Source: Alphaproteobacteria bacterium
GTDB lineage: Bacteria > Pseudomonadota > Alphaproteobacteria > Reyranellales > Reyranellaceae
Assembly: GCA_017308235.1 (NCBI GenBank)
Contig: JAFKFL010000036.1
Span: forward strand, 1-45,326
Direction of reading: 5' to 3'
DNA length: 45,326 bases
Below are positions 39,367-45,326 of this stretch, piece by piece. How positions within the stretch are numbered: the first letter of the stretch is position 1; every line of letters starts with the position of its first letter. Made by a program: the position numbers and the translations under genes. The notes under the pieces were generated by a model. The model did no database searches, was not told the origin of the DNA, and saw nothing but the letters and a program-made list of their open reading frames with translations.

Positions 39367-40773
39367 TCAGGATCCTGTGCTGGCTTCGAGCACGGCCGCG
39401 CGCCATTCCTGCTTGACCGGCAGGATCGGCGGCATCGGGGCAACGTCGGGCTCCGCCGTCGGCGCCACGATCGAGCTGATGTTCTCGGTCTGCGCGCCCC
39501 GGCGCATGAAGAGATTGTAGATCAGCCACTGTGCGCGATGCCGGTTCCCACGCCACGGGAAGCGGTTGGCGATCGAGGACGCCGAATAGAAATTGCGGAA
39601 GGCGCTTTCCATGCCGGCACGCAATTCAGGGCCCGACATCTGGGCCGGTCGATAGACGACGTGTCCCTGGTCGTACTTGGTCCAGTCGAAGGAGATGATA
39701 CGGTTCGCCTTCTTCATCTCGTACCAGGTGAGCGTTCCCGGATAGGGCGTCAGCGCCGAATAGGCACAGGCATCGTAGTTGGCGTCGATGTTGAACTTGA
39801 CGGTTTCGTCGAACACCGACCGATCGTCGCCGTCGAAGCCGAACATGAACAGGCCGAACACCATGATCCCGTAGGAATGCACCTTCTCCACCAATTCCGC
39901 GAAGGTCTCCGGCCGATTGACATGCTTGTGGACGCTCTTGAGCGTCGCGCGCGAGATCGATTCGAAGCCGATGCTCAGCATCGTGCAGCCACTCTCGGCC
40001 GCGAGCTCCAGCATGCGGTCATCCTGCGCAAGCTTCGAAGTGACGCCGGCCTGCCATTGGATGCCGCGTCCCTTCAATGCGCGCATCACCTCCTTCGGGC
40101 GCTCCGGCGTCCCGAAGAAGTCGGCGTCGTTGATCGAGATGGTGCGCGCACCGCAGTTCTCCATTTCGTGGATCACCTCGTCGACCGGCCGATAGCGGAA
40201 TTTGAGGCCGTTCATCAGCGGCTCGGCGCAGAACGTGCAGCCCTGGTGGCAGCCACGCGAGGTCTGGACGAACGTGCGATTCACGTAGCGGTGCTTCTTC
40301 AGAAGATCGTACCGCGGCATCTTTATGCCGACCATCGAATGCAGCTTGTCCGACTTGTACGTTCCGCGCATCGCCCCCTGTCGGAGATCGTCGAGCAACC
40401 TGTCGATCACCAGCTCGACCTCGCCAATGACGACGGCGTCGCAATGTTTGAGCGCCTCCTGCGGCATGAAGCTCGGATGCACGCCGCCCATGACGACGGG
40501 CACCCCTTTGGCACGGAACTGATCGGCGATTTCGTAGCCGCGGTTGACGTAGCTCGTCATGGCGGAAATGCCGACGAGGTCCGCCTTCAGATCGAAGTCG
40601 ATGGTCTCGATGTTCTCGTCCGTCAGTACGATATCGTACTGATCACGGGGGATCGCCGCGGCGACGGCGAGCAGGCCGGCCAGCGGAGAATAAAGTGCCT
40701 TGTTGAGATAGAGCGGCCGGGTCGTCAGTGAATCCGTCTTCGGATTGATCAGGTGGATGATGCCTGTACGCAC
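39367..40773 (-). CDS. B12-binding-domain radical SAM protein
   Basis: 468 aa from GTG 40773. The N-terminal part (about 1-150) has a cobalamin-binding-like Rossmann fold (LAGLLAVAAAIPRDQYDIVLTDENIE, ADLVGISAMTSYVNRGYEIADQF, VVMGGVHPSFMPQEAL) without a clear DxHxxG, so base-off cobalamin binding is doubtful. The radical SAM cluster motif is CHQGCTFC (about residue 190), followed by FRYRPVDEVIHEME, INDADFFG and LSIGFESIS. Members methylate or rearrange unreactive carbons in lipids, pigments or natural products. GGAGGG four bases before GTG 40773 decided the start; the open frame runs on upstream through a 13-base tandem repeat, with ATG 40818 as the alternative. No partner genes. Confidence 0.88.
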   Translation of the reverse strand: MRTGIIHLINPKTDSLTTRPLYLNKALYSPLAGLLAVAAAIPRDQYDIVLTDENIETIDFDLKADLVGISAMTSYVNRGYEIADQFRAKGVPVVMGGVHPSFMPQEALKHCDAVVIGEVELVIDRLLDDLRQGAMRGTYKSDKLHSMVGIKMPRYDLLKKHRYVNRTFVQTSRGCHQGCTFCAEPLMNGLKFRYRPVDEVIHEMENCGARTISINDADFFGTPERPKEVMRALKGRGIQWQAGVTSKLAQDDRMLELAAESGCTMLSIGFESISRATLKSVHKHVNRPETFAELVEKVHSYGIMVFGLFMFGFDGDDRSVFDETVKFNIDANYDACAYSALTPYPGTLTWYEMKKANRIISFDWTKYDQGHVVYRPAQMSGPELRAGMESAFRNFYSASSIANRFPWRGNRHRAQWLIYNLFMRRGAQTENISSIVAPTAEPDVAPMPPILPVKQEWRAAVLEASTGS

Positions 40774-40889
40774 GCAGCCCTCCGCTGGCGATTCTTCCGC
40801 CCAGCGATCCAACGGCATCGGCGCGAAGATGTTCCGTCGGGTACGACCTATTTGTTTTGTCGGTCCGCGTGCGCGGCTCAACCGCCCGA

Positions 40890-40924
40890 ATTGCGGCCCC
40901 GGATTGCGGCCCCGGATTGCGGCC
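40890..40924. repeat. 13-base tandem repeat
   Basis: ATTGCGGCCCCGG twice, then a partial third copy. It lies between the radical SAM gene and the gene at 40929-41234. Confidence 0.85.
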
Positions 40925-40928
40925 AGTG

Positions 40929-41234
40929 CTATCGGCGCCACTCCTTTTCCAGGGGCAAGCCGTCGTACACATCGACGTGAGCTGCATCGCCCGGCATTCC
41001 CTGCCGCCGGCCGCTGAAACGGATGGCGAGGACCCGGCCATCGTCGGTGCGCAGACTGAGATCGCGGCGGCCAAAAGCGTTACCGAGCGCGTCGGCCTCC
41101 ATGCGAACCTCGCCGGAGGCCACCACCTGGCCCGGCCGCGTGGCATAGCCGTCGAACTCGTAGTCGACGCGGCCTATTATCTCGCCACGGCTTTCCAATG
41201 TGCCCGTACCACGCAGGACCCCGAGATACCGCAT
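40929..41234 (-). CDS. conserved small protein, 101 aa
   Basis: 101 aa, begins MRYLGVLRGTGTLESRGEII and has blocks VDYEFDGYATRPGQVVASGEVRM, NAFGRRDLSLRTDDGRVLAIRFS and AAHVDVYDGLPLEKEWRR. Similar MRYLG-type proteins with the same order of blocks occur in Bradyrhizobium and related genera, as I recall, and are uncharacterised. Predicted mostly beta strand, no signal peptide of its own. Directly upstream on the same strand and in the same frame lies a 29-codon leader with a signal sequence, separated by a TGA. Confidence 0.78.
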   Translation of the reverse strand: MRYLGVLRGTGTLESRGEIIGRVDYEFDGYATRPGQVVASGEVRMEADALGNAFGRRDLSLRTDDGRVLAIRFSGRRQGMPGDAAHVDVYDGLPLEKEWRR

Positions 41235-41249
41235 CTGCAGTCTCCCGCG

Positions 41250-41339
41250 TCAATCGAACATATGCAGCTGGGCGTTGGCCGGGAACGGCACAGCCAGCAA
41301 AAGCGGGACCAGGACAGGTGGGACGAGCCACTTCTTCAT
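41250..41339 (-). CDS. 29-aa signal-peptide-like leader ORF
   Basis: Short open frame on the minus strand with GAGGAGATGCACGC before ATG 41339. It encodes a classic signal peptide (MKKWLVPPVLVPLLLAVPF, cleavage predicted at ANA|Q) followed by only six residues, QLHMFD, then TGA. The 101-aa gene starts 16 bases later in the same frame. It could be a leader peptide controlling translation of that gene, an exported hexapeptide, or the front of a once longer exported protein split by a stop codon. Confidence 0.55.
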   Translation of the reverse strand: MKKWLVPPVLVPLLLAVPFPANAQLHMFD

Positions 41340-41511
41340 GCGTGCATCTCCTCGGTCAGGGCGGGAGCGCACGCCTCTCTCAGCCGCCGCAGCCGGAATT
41401 TCACGCGAACGGTACGTGAAGCTCTACACCCTGCGGCCGGTAGCGTCGATTGCCCTTGGACCGTCGAAGGCGGCGCGCCGGCGGGCACAATGTGCGATGC
41501 GCAGTGGCGAC

Positions 41512-41540
41512 TTGCCATCCGGCGCCGAAGCGGCCATACG
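41512..41540 (+). promoter_or_regulatory. sigma70-like promoter of csp copy 1
   Basis: TTGCCA (41512-41517), 17 bases, CATACG (41535-41540). The conserved leader begins 7 bases further on, where a transcript start is expected. The second csp gene has the same layout. Confidence 0.6.
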
Positions 41541-41546
41541 GAAGCC

Positions 41547-41686
41547 GTCGATACACGGACTGATGATCTGGCCGCGCCGCGTTGGGTGGGCGCCTCGCCT
41601 TCGACCTTAGATCCTGAAAAGATGCGAATTCGACGGTCTGCCCATCTGGGCCGGCTAGCATGTCTATATCGTGAAAGGTTATTCCC
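41547..41686 (+). promoter_or_regulatory. conserved 5' leader of csp copy 1
   Basis: 140-nt untranslated leader whose sequence recurs upstream of the second csp gene (minus strand 43516-43376). Shared blocks in order: GTCGATA.ACGGA, TGGCCGCG, GTGGGCGCCTCGCC, ATGCGAATTCGACGG, GCATGTC, GTGAA.GG, TTCCC before the ATG. Cold-shock mRNAs in other bacteria have long structured leaders that act as thermosensors; this is a candidate of the same kind. Confidence 0.75.
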
Positions 41687-41899
41687 ATGGCTACGGGAAC
41701 GGTAAAGTGGTTCAACGCTACCAAAGGCTTCGGATTCATCCAGCCAGATGACGGCGGCAAGGACGCCTTCGTCCATATCAGCGCCGTCGAGCGCGCCGGC
41801 ATCGATCGCCTGGTCGAGGGCCAGAAGGTCGAGTACGAGGTCGTTGCCGACCGTCGCACCGGCAAGGCCTCGGCCGAAAACCTGAAGAAGCTCGACTGA
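41687..41899 (+). CDS. cold-shock domain protein (CspA family), copy 1
   Basis: 70 aa. One cold-shock domain: GTVKWFNATKGFGFIQPDDG contains RNP1 (KGFGFI), and DAFVHISAVERAG the RNP2-like motif. CspA-type proteins bind single-stranded RNA or DNA and melt secondary structure, mostly at low temperature. GAAAGG before the ATG. It differs from the copy at 43166-43375 mainly in the second half. It carries the conserved 140-nt leader and lies 1.3 kb from the second csp gene in opposite orientation. Confidence 0.95.
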   Translation: MATGTVKWFNATKGFGFIQPDDGGKDAFVHISAVERAGIDRLVEGQKVEYEVVADRRTGKASAENLKKLD

Positions 41900-41998
41900 G
41901 TCTTCGTCTTCATCTTCCGCGGCGACCACGGATGTACTGGCGCCGCGTTGAAGATGGGATAAACGGCGCTTGCCGTCTGATCGCCGCCGAACGAAAGA

Positions 41999-42325
41999 TC
42001 AGGCATCCTTGTCCGCTGCAGGCAGCGGATCCGACGGTCGGGACAGCCGGTCGAAATCCTCGAGCACACAGGCGATGAGGCGGGCGACACGGGCATCGCC
42101 TCTCGCGGTGGAGACGGCGTAGAGGCCGAGCAGGTAGCGCGCCTTCTCCGCCGCCTGCGGCCAGCTCTCGGCGGGCCGCGCCAGCAACTGTCGCTCGACT
42201 TCCTCCTGTCCGCGCCGCAACGCCGCCTGATTGACTTCCACTTCCGAGACTAGACGGCGCAGCTCGGTCGCATGCTGCGCCGACATTCCTCGATGCAGGT
42301 CGAGATCGATCGTCTTGTCGGTCAT
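41999..42325 (-). CDS. small helical protein, unknown function
   Basis: 108 aa from ATG 42325, with GAGGAGCGACG upstream. Begins MTDKTIDLDLHRGMSAQHAT and is predicted almost entirely helical (ELRRLVSEVEVNQAALRRGQ, EEVERQLLARPAESWPQAAE, KARYLLGLYAVSTARGD). No known motif. It diverges from the CsbD-like gene, with a 19-base palindrome in the shared region. Probably part of the stress-related group here, by position only. Confidence 0.72.
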   Translation of the reverse strand: MTDKTIDLDLHRGMSAQHATELRRLVSEVEVNQAALRRGQEEVERQLLARPAESWPQAAEKARYLLGLYAVSTARGDARVARLIACVLEDFDRLSRPSDPLPAADKDA

Positions 42326-42461
42326 GATCGTCGCTCCTCGTTGCAATTGCGCGGCGCTTTGCGTCGTGCTGTCCAGCACATTCGCCGTCGCCGATAAACA
42401 AATAGATTTGGCGGCGCCCCTGATAACCGCGGGATTCGTCACCACTTCGAGGGAGCGTCAT

Positions 42462-42480
42462 TTGAACGATGATCGTTCAA
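42462..42480. promoter_or_regulatory. 19-base palindrome between divergent stress genes
   Basis: TTGAACGAT-G-ATCGTTCAA, a perfect 9-bp inverted repeat with one central base, 30 bases before the CsbD-like gene. It looks like an operator for a dimeric regulator; the regulator is unknown. Confidence 0.6.
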
Positions 42481-42509
42481 GGGCAGCAAACCAAAAAATC
42501 GGAGACAAC

Positions 42510-42740
42510 ATGAGCAACGCCCCGACGGCAGCCAATCGCTCGCCCGCAGATGACACCGACAAGCAGGACGTTCTGAACGAGATCGGCGTCAAGTGGAACA
42601 AGTTCTCGAAGCAGGAGCTTTCCGCCCTCAAGTCCAACGACGAGCTGGTCGGCCAGATCGTCACCAAGTACGGCATCGAGAAAGGCGCCGCCCAGAACCA
42701 AGTCGACGCGCTCATGAACGGCCGTAATCTCGCCGCGTAA
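42510..42740 (+). CDS. CsbD-like general stress protein
   Basis: 76 aa from ATG 42510 (AATCGGAGACAAC before it). NEIGVKWNKFSKQELSALKS and ELVGQIVTKYGIEKGAAQNQ match the C-terminal part of CsbD-family stress proteins (W-x-K-x-x-x-x-E-L-x-x-L-x-x-x-x-D-x-L-V-G-x-I-x-x-x-Y-G-x-x-K-x-x-A-x-x-Q-V-D). The N-terminal 25 residues are polar and unstructured. CsbD proteins are induced by general stress; their activity is not known. It lies behind a 19-base palindrome and is followed by another at 42744-42761. Confidence 0.78.
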   Translation: MSNAPTAANRSPADDTDKQDVLNEIGVKWNKFSKQELSALKSNDELVGQIVTKYGIEKGAAQNQVDALMNGRNLAA

Positions 42741-42743
42741 CCT

Positions 42744-42761
42744 GTATTTCAACTGAAATAC
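42744..42761. promoter_or_regulatory. GTATTTCA-AC-TGAAATAC palindrome
   Basis: Perfect 8-bp inverted repeat with a 2-base spacer, 4 bases after the CsbD-like stop and 105 bases before the next gene. No T tract, so an operator is more likely than a terminator. Confidence 0.5.
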
Positions 42762-42781
42762 CCGATAGGCGTTCGCCATCC

Positions 42782-42810
42782 CCAGGAGAGTGCCACCATT
42801 TGGCACCTGG
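42782..42810 (+). promoter_or_regulatory. imperfect hairpin before the 91-aa gene
   Basis: GTGCCA/TGGCAC stem with a CCATT loop, extended by CCAG/CTGG after a small bulge. It would lie in the leader of the gene at 42866. Confidence 0.4.
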
Positions 42811-42865
42811 GCGATGGCGCCCGTTCATCTATACACCCGTCTATCTTCTACAATCGAGACTGATC

Positions 42866-43141
42866 ATGTCGACGCGCACCACAGAGACCACGGTGACCTT
42901 CGGACGCTCTTTCGTCCTCACAGCCATCGATGGCGTTCAACCGGCAGGCACCTATCGGCTGGTCACCGAGGAAGAGCAGATCCCGGGGCTCTCCTTCGCC
43001 GCCTACCAACGGCGCTCGACGATGCTCCACCTTCCCGCCAATCCGGCGCCTGGCCAAGCGCGCTACGTCGTGCAGGTCGACCCTGCCGAGCTCGCCACCG
43101 CCCTCGCAGCGGACGCCATTCGCGTTCCCCGCCTGCAATGA
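42866..43141 (+). CDS. conserved small protein, 91 aa
   Basis: 91 aa from ATG 42866. Begins MSTRTTETTVTFGRSFVLTA and contains QPAGTYRLVTEEEQIPGLSF and AAYQRRSTMLHLPA. Proteins with this F-x-L-x-x-x-x-x-x-x-PAGTYRL pattern are known to me from Bradyrhizobium and related genera as hypothetical proteins; the fold is probably a small beta barrel. No signal peptide. Upstream lies a hairpin and the palindrome at 42744-42761. It is convergent with the second csp gene. Confidence 0.78.
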   Translation: MSTRTTETTVTFGRSFVLTAIDGVQPAGTYRLVTEEEQIPGLSFAAYQRRSTMLHLPANPAPGQARYVVQVDPAELATALAADAIRVPRLQ

Positions 43142-43165
43142 TCCTGCCGGCCGGCGAGGCTGCCG

Positions 43166-43375
43166 TCAGGCAATCTTGAGATTCTCGGCTGACATCTTCC
43201 CCGTGCGAGGGTCGGAGACCAGGTTGAACTGGATCTTCTGCCCCTCAATCAAATGGCTGAGGCCGGCGCGTTCGACCGCGCTGATATGGACGAAGGCGTC
43301 CTTGCCGCCGTCATCCGGCTGGATGAAACCGAAGCCACGGTTGATGTTGAAGAACTTCACGGTTCCCGTATTCAT
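43166..43375 (-). CDS. cold-shock domain protein (CspA family), copy 2
   Basis: 69 aa. GTVKFFNINRGFGFIQPDDG with RNP1 as RGFGFI, and DAFVHISAVERAGLSHLIEG. The N-terminal half is nearly the same as in copy 1. RNA chaperone of the CspA type. Its 141-nt leader (43376-43516) and its promoter match those of copy 1 in sequence and spacing, so the two genes probably share the same control. A mirror-image promoter at 43571-43599 faces away and drives the desaturase gene. Confidence 0.95.
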   Translation of the reverse strand: MNTGTVKFFNINRGFGFIQPDDGGKDAFVHISAVERAGLSHLIEGQKIQFNLVSDPRTGKMSAENLKIA

Positions 43376-43516
43376 GGGAAAATCCCTTCACAACATGGAC
43401 ATGCTGGCGCGCCCCAAGGGCGGCCGTCGAATTCGCATTTGTTTCGGGAGCAAGTCGCTGGCGAGGCGCCCACACTCGGCTGGGTCGCGGCCAAAAATGT
43501 TGTCCGTTTATCGACC
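43376..43516 (-). promoter_or_regulatory. conserved 5' leader of csp copy 2
   Basis: Minus-strand counterpart of 41547-41686, with the same ordered blocks and the same end (TTCCC before ATG). Sequence between the blocks is diverged, so the blocks have been kept by selection. Confidence 0.75.
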
Positions 43517-43522
43517 CGGTTT

Positions 43523-43551
43523 ACATGGGCCTTCTCCACCGCGCTTGCAAG
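43523..43551 (-). promoter_or_regulatory. sigma70-like promoter of csp copy 2
   Basis: On the minus strand TTGCAA (43551-43546), 17 bases, CATGTA (43528-43523). The conserved leader starts 7 bases further, exactly as in copy 1. The -10 region with GAAGGCC before it is the left arm of a 14-bp perfect inverted repeat. Confidence 0.62.
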
Positions 43552-43570
43552 ACGGGAATTGAAAGAACAT

Positions 43571-43599
43571 TGCGCGGCGACCTGCGAAGGCCCATGTAA
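43571..43599 (+). promoter_or_regulatory. sigma70-like promoter of the desaturase gene
   Basis: TTGCGC (43571-43576), 17 bases, CATGTA (43594-43599). GAAGGCCCATGTAA (43587-43600) is the exact complement of the csp copy 2 promoter (43522-43535), so the two promoters are mirror images. The start site would give a leader of about 26 bases ending in AAAAAGGACCCCCTC before the ATG. Confidence 0.6.
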
Positions 43600-43631
43600 G
43601 ACGTCACGAGTCTCGCAAAAAGGACCCCCTC

Positions 43632-44660
43632 ATGGACACCGAACGGACTCATGTTCGCTCGGGAGTCGAGGTACGACAGGCGGCAGCCGCCTTCGCACAG
43701 CCGATCGCTGAACAAGGCGCCTTGCAGCTCCTCACTTCTTTCGGTCCATTCATTGCCGCATGCGTGGCGATGTACCTCGTCTTCCCGGTCTCCTATCCAC
43801 TCACCCTTGCCCTCGCCGTGCCGACCGGCGCCCTTCTGGTGCGTGTCTTCATCATCCAGCACGACTGCGGTCACGGCTCGTTCTTCGCCTCGCATCGGGC
43901 CAATGCGCTGGTCGGGCGGTTGTGCAGCCTGATCACGCTGACGCCGTTCGCCAATTGGGGGCGCCAGCACGGCCTGCACCACGCCGACTGGAACAACCTC
44001 GACCGCAAGGGCGGCGGCGCCGACATCTATTCCTCCTGCCTGACGGTGCGCGCCTATTCGGCGCTGTCGCCCCGGCAACGCCTTCTCTACCGCCTGCCGC
44101 GCCATCCTCTGATCGCCAACGTGCTGTTGCCGCCGCTGGTCTTCGTGCTGCTCTACCGGCTGCCGTTCGACACGCCGCAGGCCTGGCGACGCGAGCGATG
44201 GTCGGTGCATCTCACCAACCTGGCGCTCGCCGCGGCTTTCGGCGCGCTGGTCGTGATGTTTGGCTGGCGAGAGGTTCTGCTCATCCACCTGCCCATCATG
44301 GTCGTGGCCTCGATCGCAGGCGTGTGGCTGTTCTCCGTGCAGCATCGTTTCGAATCGGCGCGCTGGACCGCCAAGGGCGATTGGAGCTTTGCCGACGCGG
44401 CCCTGCAGGGGTCGTCCTGGTTTGGCTTGCCGCCCTTCCTGCACTGGCTGACCGGCAACATCGGCTTCCATCACGTTCATCACCTCAATCCGCGCGTGCC
44501 GAGCTATCGCCTACGCGCCGCACATGAGGCAGTGCACGCCCTTTTGCCCATAAGGCCCCTCAGCATCCTTGGCGCCTTGCGCGCACCATGGCTGACGCTG
44601 TGGGACGAGGCCGCCGGCCGGCTGGTGCGCTTCTGCGACGTGGAGAAGGCAGCAGCGTGA
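43632..44660 (+). CDS. membrane fatty acid desaturase
   Basis: 342 aa. Three histidine boxes of membrane-bound acyl-lipid desaturases: HDCGHGSFF (about residue 77), HGLHHADWNN (about 113) and GFHHVHHLNPRVPSYRL (about 278-294), with four to five membrane segments between. Two His of box two are followed by DRKGGGADIY as in the FADS2/DesA-type group. The enzyme introduces a double bond into membrane lipids, usually raising fluidity in the cold. A promoter that mirrors that of the cold-shock gene and the close linkage support joint cold control. The ATG follows AAAAAGGACC. Confidence 0.93.
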   Translation: MDTERTHVRSGVEVRQAAAAFAQPIAEQGALQLLTSFGPFIAACVAMYLVFPVSYPLTLALAVPTGALLVRVFIIQHDCGHGSFFASHRANALVGRLCSLITLTPFANWGRQHGLHHADWNNLDRKGGGADIYSSCLTVRAYSALSPRQRLLYRLPRHPLIANVLLPPLVFVLLYRLPFDTPQAWRRERWSVHLTNLALAAAFGALVVMFGWREVLLIHLPIMVVASIAGVWLFSVQHRFESARWTAKGDWSFADAALQGSSWFGLPPFLHWLTGNIGFHHVHHLNPRVPSYRLRAAHEAVHALLPIRPLSILGALRAPWLTLWDEAAGRLVRFCDVEKAAA

Positions 44661-45051
44661 CAGCCCGGTCCTGAGCACGATCAGTGCCGGACATGAAGCG
44701 ACCTCCTGAAACAGGAGAGAAGGGATAATTGTCTACTGCCGCAGAGACCGCCGTGCTATGAACCTGACACGCAGACGTGATTGGTGTTGTCGGCAGGAAA
44801 CTGCGGCTCGTGCTTTGCGGGCGCCTGCCATTTGGCCGACGAGATAATACAATCAGCCGGCTGCCACGGCCCATCGTTGCGGGGGCCTTCGTGCCCGCTC
44901 GCTGGTCTGACGCCCACCATGCGCGACCGGGTTCACCCATGCGCGACTGGCGCGTACCACGCGTCCTCCTTCCGCTTTCTCGTTGATCGTCGGCGACGCG
45001 GTCGAGCGTGCGCCGGTTGAACGGCCGCATCCCGGCCATGAAAGGATTCGC
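44661..45051. other. 391-base region without a clear gene
   Basis: Contains a perfect 6-bp hairpin (CTCCTG-AAA-CAGGAG, 44703-44717) 42 bases after the desaturase stop, perhaps a weak terminator. No open frame with family features is seen; open frames on either strand here look like shadows. The last bases contain AAAGGA before the next start. Confidence 0.5.
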
Positions 45052-45326
45052 ATGCAATTTCCAACGTATACCAAACCCCTGGTATGGGGCTTCATCGGCG
45101 GCGCCGTGGCCTGCATGATCGTCGGCTTCAGTTGGGGTGGCTGGGTGACCGGCAGTACCGCCCGCAAGGATACGGCCACCGCGGCGCACGATGCCGTCGT
45201 GACGGCGCTTGCGCCGATCTGCGCCGAACAGTTCCGGGCCCAGGCCGGCGCCTCGGCCAAGATTGCCGAGCTCGCCAAGACAAGCTCGTGGGAACGCGGC
45301 AGCGCCGTCGAGAAGAGCGGCTTTGC
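45052..45326 (+). CDS. small single-span membrane protein, incomplete at the window end
   Basis: At least 91 aa, running off the end of the window. Begins MQFPTYTKPLVWGFIGGAVA, with one membrane segment (about residues 10-33, ending GGWVTG), then a soluble part with AAHDAVVTALAPICAEQFRA and ASAKIAELAKTSSWERG. I recall similar proteins of unknown function from rhizobial genomes. AAAGGATTCGC before the ATG. A periplasmic or cytoplasmic helical domain is expected to follow. Confidence 0.75.
   Translation, partial: MQFPTYTKPLVWGFIGGAVACMIVGFSWGGWVTGSTARKDTATAAHDAVVTALAPICAEQFRAQAGASAKIAELAKTSSWERGSAVEKSGF

Noticed and set aside
40929..41339. TGA between the leader and the 101-aa gene as a selenocysteine codon
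   Set aside because: No selenocysteine insertion hairpin is apparent after it, and the second ATG fits homologue starts that I recall.
41340..41511. Gene on either strand between the leader ORF and the csp promoter
   Set aside because: Open frames here lack family features and ribosome-binding sites; one runs antisense through the csp leader.
43522..43600. Inverted repeat read as an RNA hairpin or as a 24-codon open frame (43526-43600)
   Set aside because: The arms coincide with two divergent -35/-10 promoter sets with 17-base spacers, which explains the symmetry better; the open frame has no ribosome-binding site.
1..45326. tRNA, rRNA, insertion sequences, prophage or plasmid origin
   Set aside because: No conserved tRNA arms, rRNA segments, transposases, integrases or replication genes were seen on reading both strands.

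Overview
The window is high-GC chromosomal DNA from an alphaproteobacterium, probably a Reyranella- or Bradyrhizobium-like lineage (Hyphomicrobiales/Rhodospirillales). That placement is inferred from an HWE histidine kinase, EcfG-type promoters (GGAAC-N16-CGTT), a DUF992 protein, short Flp pilins and several small conserved rhizobial-type proteins. I see no rRNA, tRNA, CRISPR array, phage or intact insertion sequence, and no classical transcription regulator.

Layout. 0-6.8 kb: an HWE kinase and a small lipoprotein diverge from two facing stress-type promoters, followed by a crotonase/GST-like pair, a large anchored unknown protein and a two-domain universal stress protein. 6.9-7.9 kb: two near-identical Flp pilin genes, each with its own terminator, then a divergent 44-aa Flp-like gene. 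7.9-17.5 kb: mixed metabolism (isochorismatase-fold hydrolase, sarcosine-oxidase-like flavoenzyme, IlvD/Edd dehydratase, GT2 glycosyltransferase, hemerythrin, VOC protein), then a secreted Gly/Ala repeat protein beside a TonB-like protein. 17.6-25.7 kb: an aromatic-degradation operon (two extradiol dioxygenases, a molybdenum hydroxylase large subunit without its usual partners, an XylT-like ferredoxin), then a class I amidotransferase-fold hydrolase, mobB and fdhD.

25.8-33.1 kb: an orphan ABC solute-binding protein, then a tightly overlapping six-gene operon of multihaem cytochromes c and a ba3-type (B-family) haem-copper oxidase, closed by a perfect palindrome. 33.2-36.2 kb: a lower-GC island holding a proline-rich polymorphic-toxin-like gene whose start and body lie in different frames across a run of ten C, followed by a row of immunity-like genes including a barstar relative. 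36.2-45.3 kb: ankyrin protein, TauE-type permease, Nudix hydrolase, radical SAM protein, and a stress/cold region with two cold-shock genes, a CsbD-like gene and a fatty-acid desaturase.

The observations I value most are: (1) the two csp genes, 1.7 kb apart and in opposite orientation, share a conserved ~140-nt leader that begins at the same distance from matching promoters, and the second csp promoter is mirrored by a near-identical promoter for the desaturase; (2) the poly(C) frame switch in the toxin gene and the immunity row behind it; (3) the divergent EcfG-type promoters at 1581-1662; (4) the incomplete molybdenum hydroxylase set between extradiol dioxygenases; (5) the Flp pilin row with an unusual GxxxxQY member. 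All family assignments were made by eye from motifs; no database search was run.
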